Origin: SpSt-583 sp034434015
GTDB lineage: Bacteria > Chloroflexota > Anaerolineae > Anaerolineales > UBA6663
Length of the DNA stretch: 64,000 nt
Reading direction: 5' to 3'
NCBI GenBank assembly: GCA_034434015.1
Contig: DAOUAB010000111.1
Location: 10,491 to 74,490 of the forward strand
Below are positions 7,902 to 15,480 of this stretch, one piece after another. How positions within the stretch are numbered: position 1 is the stretch's first letter; the number at the start of each line of letters is the position of its first letter. Below the pieces are notes generated by a model, which saw only the letters and a list, made by a program, of their open reading frames with translations, was not told the origin of the DNA and made no database searches. The position numbers and the translations under genes were made by a program.

Positions 7902-9228
7902 CCTCCCCTCGGTGGAGAAGTTGCTGGCCCAGGCCGGCGACCTCATCGCCGAGTATGGCCGGCCGTTGACGGCCGACAGCCTGCGCGCCGCCGTGGACGC
8001 CGCCCGCGCCCGGCTGCTGGCGGCGCCGGACGCCGCCGCGCCGACGACGGAGGTCCTGCTGGGCGCGGCCCGGCGCGAGCTGGCGGCCCTGGCCGCCCCG
8101 ACCCTGCGCCCGGTGATCAACGCCTCCGGCGTGATCCTGCACACCAACCTGGGGCGCGCGCCGCTCTCGGCGGCCGCCCGGGCGGCGCTGGAGGCCGCCG
8201 CCGCGCACTATTCGACGCTGGAGTACGACCTGCACCGGGGCGAGCGCGGCTCCCGGACGGTCCACGCCGAGCGCCTGCTGACCCGGCTGACCGGCGCGGA
8301 GGCGGCGCTGGTGGTCAACAACTGCGCGGCGGCCCTGCTGCTCATCCTGAGCGCGCTGGCCCGGGGGCGCGGCGTGCTGGTTTCACGCGGACAACTGGTG
8401 GAGATTGGCGGCGGTTTCCGGGTGCCGGACGTTATGCGGCAGTCCGGCGCCCGGCTGGTGGAGGTCGGCACCACCAACCGCACACACCTGGATGATTTCC
8501 GGGCGGCGCGCGATGACCGGACGGCCCTGATCCTGCGCGCCCACCACTCCAATTTCAAGATCATCGGCTTTACGGCTGAACCGGCGCTGGGCGAGCTGTG
8601 CGGGCTCGGCTTGCCGGTGGTGGACGACCTGGGCTCCGGCGCGCTGCTGGACACCGCCGCCTACGGCCTGGCCCACGAGCCGATCGTGCAGGAGTCGCTC
8701 GCCGCCGGCGCGGCCGTGGTGGCCTTCTCCGGCGACAAACTGCTGGGCGGGCCGCAGGCGGGCCTGATCGTCGGCCGGGCGGACCTGCTGACGAAGATCA
8801 AGAAGCACCCGCTGGCGCGCGCCGTCCGGGCCGATAAGCTCACGCTGGCGGCGCTGTCGGCCACACTGCTGCACTATCTCAAGGACGAGGCGACGCGCGC
8901 CGTCCCGATCTGGCGCATGATCGCCATGCCGCTGGCCGAGATCGAGGCGCGGGCCGCCCGCTGGCGCGACGCGCTGGGCGTGGGCGAGGTGGCCGCCGCC
9001 GAGAGCACGATCGGGGGCGGCAGCCTGCCGGGCGAGACCCTGCCGACGCGCGTCCTGGCCCTGCCGGTCGCCGCGCCCAACGCTGTGGCCGCGAAGCTGC
9101 GCGCGCTGCCCGCGCCCATCATCGCCCGCGTCGCCGACGGGCGCGTGCTGCTGGACCCGCGCACCGTCGCCGAGGCCGAGGATGTGAGCCTGTTAGAAGG
9201 ATTGAGGGCCGTGCTGCGTCGGGCGTGA
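7888..9228 (+). CDS. selA: L-seryl-tRNA(Sec) selenium transferase SelA
   Basis: SelA is the PLP enzyme that converts seryl-tRNA(Sec) to selenocysteinyl-tRNA(Sec) using selenophosphate. The 446 residues fit the family length. The N-terminal domain (RDLPSVEKLL) is followed by a fold-type I aminotransferase domain with PVINASGVILHTNLGRAPLS, the conserved VDDLGSGALLD aspartate segment, and the PLP lysine near K284 in SGDKLLGGPQAG. Starting inside the end of the preceding gene suggests coupling. selB, selC and selD are not recognisable in the window, so they must lie elsewhere if the system is complete. Confidence 0.92.
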   Translation: MSLRDLPSVEKLLAQAGDLIAEYGRPLTADSLRAAVDAARARLLAAPDAAAPTTEVLLGAARRELAALAAPTLRPVINASGVILHTNLGRAPLSAAARAALEAAAAHYSTLEYDLHRGERGSRTVHAERLLTRLTGAEAALVVNNCAAALLLILSALARGRGVLVSRGQLVEIGGGFRVPDVMRQSGARLVEVGTTNRTHLDDFRAARDDRTALILRAHHSNFKIIGFTAEPALGELCGLGLPVVDDLGSGALLDTAAYGLAHEPIVQESLAAGAAVVAFSGDKLLGGPQAGLIVGRADLLTKIKKHPLARAVRADKLTLAALSATLLHYLKDEATRAVPIWRMIAMPLAEIEARAARWRDALGVGEVAAAESTIGGGSLPGETLPTRVLALPVAAPNAVAAKLRALPAPIIARVADGRVLLDPRTVAEAEDVSLLEGLRAVLRRA

Positions 9229-9279
9229 TTCCGGGTTGCGTGGCCCGCACACTACGCACTACGCTGTACCTGCCAGCGC

Positions 9280-9540
9280 ATGTCTGCTCAATTCCCGCCT
9301 GACGCCGACCCCCGGACGCTGCGCGATTACCTGCGCCGGGTCGAGGCCGCCCTGGAAGCCGTGGAGCGGCGGCTCAGGCGCTTCGAGGACGAGTTCGGCA
9401 TGGACTCGGAAGTGTTCTACGCCCGGCTGCACAACGCCGGGCTGGACGAGCGCGTGGAGTACGCCGAGTGGGCCGGCGAGCACGCGATGCGCCTGCGCCT
9501 GGTCCGGCAGCGGGACGAACTGCGGGGGAGATTGAAGTAA
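9280..9540 (+). CDS. small charged coiled-coil protein, function unknown
   Basis: The 86-residue protein is almost entirely charged helix. An N-terminal heptad-like stretch (LRDYLRRVEAALEAVERRL) is followed by FEDEFGMDSEVFYARL and a WAGEHAMRLRLVRQRDELR tail. This helix / 'GM..E.FY' / 'EWAG' pattern resembles small proteins that often accompany toxin-like genes in archaea and Chloroflexi, but no partner toxin is visible here. It lies 51 bases after selA and 67 bases before the M24 peptidase. A hairpin (9563-9570 with 9581-9588) separates it from the latter. Confidence 0.55.
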   Translation: MSAQFPPDADPRTLRDYLRRVEAALEAVERRLRRFEDEFGMDSEVFYARLHNAGLDERVEYAEWAGEHAMRLRLVRQRDELRGRLK

Positions 9541-9607
9541 CGCACAGCGCACAAGGCCCGGCGCACAATGGAGAATGGCGCATTGTGCCTTCAGATAGGA
9601 GAGCGCA

Positions 9608-10870
9608 TTGAAAACTGACCTCGACCGCCTGATGGCGGAGCGCAAGTACGACGCCGTTCTGGTGCTGGGCCCGGCGGCCCACAACGCGCCGATGTATTAC
9701 CTGGCCGGCGGCGTGGCGGTGGGCAAAGACACGGTGCTGATCCAGAAGCGCGGCCGGGCCCCGGTGTTGTTCGTCAACGCCATGGAGCGCGACGAGGCGG
9801 CGCGGTCCGGCCTGCGCGTGGTGACCAAATTTCGCTACCGTCAGATCCTCAGGGAGGCCGGCGGCGATACGGCCCAGGCCCTGGTACGCTACTTCGGCCA
9901 GATGCTGGCCGAGGCCGGCGTGGGCGCCGGGACGGTGGCCGTGTTCGGCCAGCAGGACGCCGGCGCCGCCTACCGCCTGCTCGATACCCTCAACCGGGCC
10001 GACCTCGGCGTCCGGCTGGTGGGCGACCCCGGGCTGACGATCCTCGAGCGGGCGGCGGCCACCAAAGACCTCGACGAGGTCCGGCGTATCCGGTCCGTCG
10101 GCCGGCGGACGCTGGCGGTGGTGGCCGATGTGCAGGAGTTCCTGACCTCGCACCGCGCCCGCGACGGTTACCTGGTCGGCAAGGACGGCGCGCGCCTGAC
10201 CCTCGGCGACGTCAAGCGCCGCATCAACCTGAAGCTGGCCGAAGCCGGGCTGGTGGACGCGGAGGGCGGCACGATCTTCGCCATTGGCCGGGACGCCGGC
10301 GTGCCGCACTCGCGCGGCAACCCCCGCCACCCGCTGGCGCTGGGCAAGACCATCGTCTTCGACATCTTCCCGGCCGAGCCGGGCGGCGGTTATTTCTTCG
10401 ATTTCACGCGCACCTGGTGCCTGGGCCATGCGCCCGATCACGTGCTGGAGGCGTACGAGGCCGTGCGCGCCGCCCACGCGCAGGCCCTGCGGACCCTGAA
10501 GCCCGGCGCGCCATGCCGCGATTACCAGCGCGCGACCTGCGCTTTGTTCGAGGCGCGCGGACACGCCACCATTCAGACCGATCCGGCGACGACCAGCGGC
10601 TACGTCCACTCGCTGGGCCACGGCCTGGGGCTGCGCATCCACGAGGCGCCCAGCCTGGCCGACACCGAGGGCAACACGGGCGTGCTGGAGCCTGGCGCGG
10701 TCTTCACCGTGGAGCCGGGCCTGTACTACCCGGATCACCCGCGCGGCGGCTTCGGCGTCCGCATCGAGGACACGGTCTGGCTGGACCCGCGGACGCTCCG
10801 CTTCGAAGTGCTGGCGAAGTACCCGGTCGATCTGATCCTGCCCGTCAAGCCGGCCGGCCGGCGGCGGTAG
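9608..10870 (+). CDS. M24 family metallopeptidase (Xaa-Pro aminopeptidase/dipeptidase type)
   Basis: The 420-residue protein has a creatinase-type N-terminal domain (about 1-160) and a pita-bread catalytic domain. The five metal ligands expected for M24 are visible: D252 and D265 (FDIFPAE, FFDFTRTW), H338 (HSLGHGLG), E369 (TVEPGLYY) and E387 (RIEDT). It would cleave N-terminal residues or dipeptides with proline at the second position, in the cytoplasm. The TTG start is supported by AGGAGAG at 9597-9603. It lies upstream of tsaD with a 50-base gap. Confidence 0.88.
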   Translation: MKTDLDRLMAERKYDAVLVLGPAAHNAPMYYLAGGVAVGKDTVLIQKRGRAPVLFVNAMERDEAARSGLRVVTKFRYRQILREAGGDTAQALVRYFGQMLAEAGVGAGTVAVFGQQDAGAAYRLLDTLNRADLGVRLVGDPGLTILERAAATKDLDEVRRIRSVGRRTLAVVADVQEFLTSHRARDGYLVGKDGARLTLGDVKRRINLKLAEAGLVDAEGGTIFAIGRDAGVPHSRGNPRHPLALGKTIVFDIFPAEPGGGYFFDFTRTWCLGHAPDHVLEAYEAVRAAHAQALRTLKPGAPCRDYQRATCALFEARGHATIQTDPATTSGYVHSLGHGLGLRIHEAPSLADTEGNTGVLEPGAVFTVEPGLYYPDHPRGGFGVRIEDTVWLDPRTLRFEVLAKYPVDLILPVKPAGRRR

Positions 10871-10920
10871 CCGACGGCTGCATCGTCGGCTGCGGCGGTC
10901 GGCCGCCCGCTTTCTGAGCG

Positions 10921-11949
10921 ATGCCGCGCATCCTCGCCCTCGAGACCTCCTGTGATGAGACCGCTGCCGCCGTGGTGGCCGACGGCCGCGTGATCCTGTC
11001 GAGCGTCATCGCCTCGCAGGCGGCCCGGCATGCGCCGTACGGCGGCGTGTTCCCGGAGGTCGCCTCGCGCCTGCACATCGAGGCGGTCTACCCCGTGCTG
11101 CGCCAGGCGCTGACCGACGCTCACATCGGCCTGAGCGACATCGACGCCATCGGGGTGACGCGCGGCCCCGGCTTGCCCGGCTCGCTGGTCGTCGGCCTGA
11201 ACGTGGCCAAGGGCCTGGCGCTGGGCCGCGGGCTGCCGCTGATCGGCGTCAACCACCTGGAGGGCCATGTCTACTCGTTGTGGCTGGTGGAGGGCGCGCC
11301 GGAGGTCCGCTTCCCGGTGCTGGTCCTGATCGTGTCCGGCGGCCACACCGAGCTGATCCTGATGCGCGGCCACGGCCAGTATGAGCGCCTGGGCGGCACC
11401 CTGGACGATGCGGCCGGCGAGGCCTTCGACAAGGTCGGCCGGCTGCTGGGTCTGCCTTATCCGGGCGGGCCGGCCATTGAGCGGGCGGCGCAGGACGGGA
11501 ACCCGGCCGCCTACCGTTTTGGGCGCGCCTGGCTGGAGGGGACCTGGGATTTCTCGTTCAGCGGGTTGAAGACGGCCGTGCTCTACGAGGTCCGCAAGCA
11601 GAAACCCGGCCAGCCGATGACCGCGGCGGAAGCGCCGCTCGATCCGGCCGAGGTCCCGAACCTGGCGGCCAGCTTCCAGGCGGCGGCCGTGGATGTGCTG
11701 GTGGGCAAGACTGTGGCGGCGGCCAAGACCTACGCCGTCTCCGAGATCTTCGTGGCCGGCGGGGTGAGCGCGAACGGCGTCCTGCGCGCCGAGTTCGAGA
11801 AGAAGTCGCCCGTGCCGGTGCGCACGCCGCCGCTCAGCCTGTGCACCGACAACGCGGCCATGATCGCGGCAGCCGCCAACTTCCGCTACCTGGCCGGGCA
11901 GCGGGATGCGCTGGATATGGACGTGCTGCCGAACTGGAGGCTGGTGTGA
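10921..11949 (+). CDS. tsaD: tRNA N6-adenosine threonylcarbamoyltransferase TsaD
   Basis: TsaD transfers threonylcarbamoyl to A37 of ANN-decoding tRNAs (t6A). The 342-residue protein has the ASKHA fold: LALETSCDETAAAVV at the N-terminus, the metal-binding NHLEGH (H112, H116), IVSGGHTEL, DDAAGEAFDKVGRLLGLPYPGGP and a late CTDNAAM aspartate. Partner genes tsaB and tsaE are about 9 kb downstream on the opposite strand. The stop overlaps the GTG start of the next gene (GTGTGA), implying coupling. Confidence 0.95.
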   Translation: MPRILALETSCDETAAAVVADGRVILSSVIASQAARHAPYGGVFPEVASRLHIEAVYPVLRQALTDAHIGLSDIDAIGVTRGPGLPGSLVVGLNVAKGLALGRGLPLIGVNHLEGHVYSLWLVEGAPEVRFPVLVLIVSGGHTELILMRGHGQYERLGGTLDDAAGEAFDKVGRLLGLPYPGGPAIERAAQDGNPAAYRFGRAWLEGTWDFSFSGLKTAVLYEVRKQKPGQPMTAAEAPLDPAEVPNLAASFQAAAVDVLVGKTVAAAKTYAVSEIFVAGGVSANGVLRAEFEKKSPVPVRTPPLSLCTDNAAMIAAAANFRYLAGQRDALDMDVLPNWRLV

Positions 11950-13661
11950 TCCGGCCCGGCCGCCCGCGCGAGTTCGTCCAGGCCCGGCTGCCGGACGGAC
12001 GCATCTTCGAAGCCCCGCCCGGCACGTCTTTAGCCGAGGTGTTGCGGTACGCCGCCCGGCCCGGCGAGCTGCCGGCGCTGGCCGCCGTGGTGCGCGGCAA
12101 ACTGACCGAGCTCACCAAGCCGCTCACTGCCGACGCCGAGGTGCGTCCCGTGACCCTGGCCGATATCGACGGGCTGCGGCTCTACCGGCGCTCGCTGGTC
12201 TTCCTGCTCGTCGTGGCCGCCGCCGAGACGTTCCCCGGCGCCGAAGTGGTGGTGGAGCATTCCGCCGCCAGCGGCGGCTATTTCTGCGAAGTGCTGGGCC
12301 GCGCGCCGTTCACGCCGGCCGAACTGGAGCAGATCGAAGCCCACATGCGCCGCCTGGTAGCCCGCGACGAGCCGTTCCGGCGCATCGAGATGAGGGTGAG
12401 CGAGGCCATCCGGGTTTTCCGCGAGCGCGGCCAGGAGGACACGGCCCGGCTGATGGCCCACCGCGCCGAGGAGCGCATCGCCCTGTACCAGCTGCGGGAC
12501 CGCCTGGATTACGTGCACGGCTATCTGGTACCATCCACCGGCTACCTGGACCGGTTTGCCCTGCACGCCGCGCCGACCGGCTTCCTGCTGCAAATGCCGC
12601 GCCAGGAGCGCCCGCATCAGTTGCCGCCGCTCAGCCCCTACCCGCGCCTGTTCGGCGTGTTCGAGGAGGCCGGCCACTGGCTGGAGCGCCTCGGCCTGCG
12701 CAGCGCCGGCGCCCTCAACGACGACATCGCCGCCGGCCGCCTGCCGGAGATCGCGCTGGTCTCGGAGGCCCTGCACGAGGGCCGCATCGCGCGTATCGCG
12801 GCCGAGATCGCCGAACGGCACGACCGGGTGCGCGTGGTGCTCATCGCCGGGCCGTCGGCCTCCGGCAAGACGACCTTCTCCAAGCGGCTGGCCGTCCAGC
12901 TCCTGGCCAACGGCCTGCGCCCCTTCCCGGTGAGCATCGACGACTACTTCCTCGACCGGGATCAGACGCCGCGCGACGCCAGCGGCCAGCCGGATTTTGA
13001 GAGTCTGCGCGCGGTGGATGTGGCGCTGTTCAACGAGCACCTGCTGGCGCTGATGTCCGGCGCGACCGTGCGCCTGCCCCACTACAATTTCCGCACCGGG
13101 CGGCGCGAGGCGGGGCCGGAGGTCACGCTGGGGCGGGACCAGGTGATCATCGTCGAGGGGATTCATGGCCTCAACCCGGCCCTGGTGCCGGGGCTGCCCC
13201 CGCCCAGCCTGTACCGGGTGTACGTCTCGGCGCTGACGCAGTTGAACCTCGACCGGCACAACCGGGTGAGCACGACCGACACGCGCCTGATCCGGCGCAT
13301 CGTGCGGGACGCCGCGACGCGCGGCTACACGGCTTCCGAGACGTTGCGGCGCTGGCCGTCCGTGACAGCCGGCGAACGCCAGCACATCTTCCCTTTCCAG
13401 GAACATGGCGACGCCATCTTCAATTCGTCGCTGGCTCACGAGCTGGCGGTGCTGCGCCCCCTGGTGGAGCCGCTCCTGCTCCAGGTGCGCCCGGATTCGT
13501 CGGTCTATCTGGAAGCGAACCGGCTGCTGTCCTTCCTCAAATGGTTCCGGCCGGCGCCGGCCGACGTCGTCCCCAGTAACAGCATCCTGCAGGAATTCAT
13601 CAGCCCGCGCACGATCTTCGACGCGCTCGACTTCCAGAAGTTCGCCAGGCTGGGAGGCTGA
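11946..13661 (+). CDS. TGS-domain nucleoside (uridine-type) kinase
   Basis: This 571-residue protein begins with a TGS domain (about 8-65), continues with a threonyl-tRNA-synthetase-like second additional domain (about 75-200), and ends with a phosphoribulokinase/uridine kinase domain whose P-loop AGPSASGKTT is at 291-300. Similar TGS-SAD-kinase fusions occur in Clostridia and Thermotoga and are annotated as nucleoside kinases; the substrate is not proven. The GTG start at 11946 overlaps the tsaD stop, and upstream codons would lie wholly within tsaD. Confidence 0.82.
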   Translation: MIRPGRPREFVQARLPDGRIFEAPPGTSLAEVLRYAARPGELPALAAVVRGKLTELTKPLTADAEVRPVTLADIDGLRLYRRSLVFLLVVAAAETFPGAEVVVEHSAASGGYFCEVLGRAPFTPAELEQIEAHMRRLVARDEPFRRIEMRVSEAIRVFRERGQEDTARLMAHRAEERIALYQLRDRLDYVHGYLVPSTGYLDRFALHAAPTGFLLQMPRQERPHQLPPLSPYPRLFGVFEEAGHWLERLGLRSAGALNDDIAAGRLPEIALVSEALHEGRIARIAAEIAERHDRVRVVLIAGPSASGKTTFSKRLAVQLLANGLRPFPVSIDDYFLDRDQTPRDASGQPDFESLRAVDVALFNEHLLALMSGATVRLPHYNFRTGRREAGPEVTLGRDQVIIVEGIHGLNPALVPGLPPPSLYRVYVSALTQLNLDRHNRVSTTDTRLIRRIVRDAATRGYTASETLRRWPSVTAGERQHIFPFQEHGDAIFNSSLAHELAVLRPLVEPLLLQVRPDSSVYLEANRLLSFLKWFRPAPADVVPSNSILQEFISPRTIFDALDFQKFARLGG

Positions 13662-13827
13662 TCGGCCTGCGACGGCCTGACGCGCGGCGGCTCAGCCGGT
13701 CTACCCGCTACCCGCCCCGCTTGACATACTCACTTTTGTGAATGGTTATCGAGCCTCCGGCGCGCGCCTTATGGAAATTTTTGATTGTGCGTGACAAATA
13801 TCATCGGCGACGTATTGACACCGGTGG

Positions 13828-13856
13828 TTGACTCTGCCCGGGACTCGGCCTATACT
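13828..13856 (+). promoter_or_regulatory. strong sigma70-type promoter of the SWIM-protein leader
   Basis: TTGACT (13828-13833) and TATACT (13851-13856) are exactly 17 bases apart. Another TTGACA occurs at 13721-13726 without a convincing -10. The 337-base gap 13662-13998 contains this promoter, the leader RNA and its terminator, and no gene. Confidence 0.75.
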
Positions 13857-13862
13857 CGCACC

Positions 13863-13970
13863 AACCTGAAGTAGAGGCAAAACGGCCTATGTGCCGGGAC
13901 GCAATTACACGAAAGGACAAACCCGTTGAGTAAGAGCACGCAGTGCAACTATGCCTGCGTGCTTTTTGTT
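13863..13970 (+). ncRNA. structured leader RNA of unknown class, ending in a terminator
   Basis: The predicted transcript begins near 13863 and reaches a terminator at 13935-13970. In between, 13876-13906 can fold as a stem (CGGC/GCCG around CTATGT) followed by GGGACGCAA, then GAAAGGACAAACCCG. GGGACGCAA is also a signature of c-di-GMP-I (GEMM) riboswitches, but the second helix and tetraloop receptor of that class are not evident. It may be a cis-regulatory attenuator for the SWIM protein or a separate small RNA. Confidence 0.5.
13935..13970 (+). terminator. intrinsic terminator in the leader of the SWIM gene
   Basis: A 9-bp stem AGCACGCAG (13935-13943) / CTGCGTGCT (13955-13963), extended inside by GCA/TGC, is followed by TTTTGTT. 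It lies between the promoter and the gene at 13999, so read-through or antitermination is needed for expression. Confidence 0.8.
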
Positions 13971-13998
13971 GTCCATTGAACCGAAAGGAGACTGACCA

Positions 13999-14247
13999 AT
14001 GGATTACGGCATGATCGGCAAGATTGAGAAGGCCAAACGTTACGCCCAGGAGCGCAACCGGTTCCGCTTTGAGAAGTTCGACGTCACCTTCAGTGGCGAT
14101 AACAACAACCATCAGGTCACCTTCGACCACGGCGTTTTTCACTGCGATTGCGAGTTCTTTGTGCTGCGCGGCCGGTGCAGCCACACGATGGCGCTGGAGC
14201 AGTTGCTGGACAAGATGCTGCCGGCGGCGGAGGGCGCCGCGGCCTGA
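13999..14247 (+). CDS. small SWIM zinc-finger protein
   Basis: The 82-residue protein contains a SWIM-type zinc motif, C49-x-C51-x8-C60-x-H62, after a basic helical N-terminus (KIEKAKRYAQERNRFRFEKF). SWIM domains bind nucleic acid or protein; alone at this size the role is unknown. AAGGAG at 13984-13989 gives a strong ribosome site. It is expressed as a single gene between a leader terminator and a downstream terminator at 14275-14305. Confidence 0.8.
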   Translation: MDYGMIGKIEKAKRYAQERNRFRFEKFDVTFSGDNNNHQVTFDHGVFHCDCEFFVLRGRCSHTMALEQLLDKMLPAAEGAAA

Positions 14248-14274
14248 ACGGACGCCAACTGAATAGGACGGCGA

Positions 14275-14305
14275 CGGGCGAGGCGCAACCCTCGCCCGTT
14301 TTATT
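14275..14305 (+). terminator. intrinsic terminator after the SWIM gene
   Basis: An 8-bp stem CGGGCGAG (14275-14282) / CTCGCCCG (14291-14298) is followed by TTTTATT. Confidence 0.85.
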
Positions 14306-14335
14306 GGCGGCGCCGGCGAGGGCGCGCAGGGCGGA

Positions 14336-14385
14336 TGGTATAATGATTTTGCAGACTTGACCGGCGGGGATTAGCCCCGCCGTTT
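14336..14385 (+). promoter_or_regulatory. extended -10 promoter followed by a leader hairpin
   Basis: TGG-TATAAT (14336-14344) is an extended -10 element. About 10 bases beyond the predicted start is an 8-bp hairpin CGGCGGGG/CCCCGCCG (14362-14382) followed by TTT, which could act as a weak attenuator ahead of the gene at 14446. Confidence 0.55.
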
Positions 14386-14445
14386 CCATGTTGGGGCACG
14401 AACGGGGTTTACCGGGCCGGCTCCTGCACGGGCAAGGAGTGTGGT

Positions 14446-15480
14446 TTGAAACGCTGGCAATTCTGGCTGGGGGTGTTGATCAGCCTCGTCTTCCTGTGGC
14501 TGGCGCTGCGCGGCCTGCACCTCGAGCAGGTCTGGGATAAAATGAGGACCGCCAACCTGGGGTGGCTGCTGCCCGGCGTCGCCGTCTACTTCATCGGCGT
14601 CTGGGCCCGGGCCTGGCGCTGGCACTACCTGCTCAAGCCGCTGAAAAGCCTCTCGACCCGGGCGATGTTCCCGGTGGTGACGATCGGCTACATGGGCAAC
14701 AACATCTACCCGGCGCGCGCCGGCGAGGTGCTGCGCGCTTTTGTCCTGCGCCGCAAGTTCGGCGTGCCGGTCAGCGCCAGCCTGGCCACCATCGTCGTCG
14801 AGCGCATCTTCGACGGCGTCGTCATGCTGATGTTTGTGTTCTTCAACCTCAACGGGCTGGCGGCCCTGTCGCACGACTCGGGTTTCGTCGGCAGCATCCG
14901 GTCGGTGGCGCTGTGGGGGACGGCGGCCTTTGCGGCGGCGCTGGCGGTGTTCCTGCTGGCGGCCATGTTCCCGCATCCGTCGCTCCGCCTGTTCCACCGT
15001 TTCGTCGAGCCGCTCATCCCCGGCCGCTTCCGCCCGCGCGTGGCCGGGATGCTGGTCAGTTTCTGGACCGGGCTGGAGTCCCTGCGCTCGCCGTTCAGCA
15101 TCTTCATGGTCTTCGCCACCTCGGTCGTCATCTGGCTGCTGGAGACGGCCAAGTACTGGTTTGTCATCCACGCCTTCGACTTCACCGGCTACACCGGCGG
15201 CTTCTTCGGCCTGATGCTCATGAACGGCATCGTCAACCTGGCGACGACCATCCCGTCCGCGCCCGGTTATGTGGGCACCTTCGACCTGCCCGGCATCGCG
15301 GTGTTGAGCGCCTACGGCCTCAACCCGGAGGTCGCGGCGGCCTACACCCTGGTGCTGCACGCCGCGCTCTGGCTGCCGATCACGGCCCTGGGCGCGTTTT
15401 ACATGGTGCGCGAGGGCCTGCGCTGGGACCGGGTCCAGGCGGAGTACCAGGAATTGCAGCAGGCGGAGGCGGCCCGATGA
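14446..15480 (+). CDS. lysyltransferase-/flippase-like membrane protein (UPF0104, YbhN family)
   Basis: The 344-residue protein has about eight membrane segments and the typical family start (KRWQFWLGVLISLVFLWLALRG...). It carries the YMGNNIYPARAGEVLRA segment and, later, TIPSAPGYVGTFDLP, both conserved in COG0392/UPF0104 members related to the membrane part of MprF. Proposed roles in this group include lipid-linked sugar or lipid handling. The TTG start has AAGGAG at 14434-14439. Its stop overlaps the next gene's ATG (ATGA), so the two form an operon. Confidence 0.85.
   Translation: MKRWQFWLGVLISLVFLWLALRGLHLEQVWDKMRTANLGWLLPGVAVYFIGVWARAWRWHYLLKPLKSLSTRAMFPVVTIGYMGNNIYPARAGEVLRAFVLRRKFGVPVSASLATIVVERIFDGVVMLMFVFFNLNGLAALSHDSGFVGSIRSVALWGTAAFAAALAVFLLAAMFPHPSLRLFHRFVEPLIPGRFRPRVAGMLVSFWTGLESLRSPFSIFMVFATSVVIWLLETAKYWFVIHAFDFTGYTGGFFGLMLMNGIVNLATTIPSAPGYVGTFDLPGIAVLSAYGLNPEVAAAYTLVLHAALWLPITALGAFYMVREGLRWDRVQAEYQELQQAEAAR

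Noticed and set aside
9229..9280. A selenocysteine tRNA next to selA
   Set aside because: The gap is only 51 bases and no T-arm or long acceptor stem is visible; no tRNA signature was seen elsewhere in the window.
13866..13935. A c-di-GMP-I (GEMM) riboswitch
   Set aside because: Only the GGGACGCAA part matches; the second helix, tetraloop and receptor expected for the class are not found. Kept as an unclassified leader.
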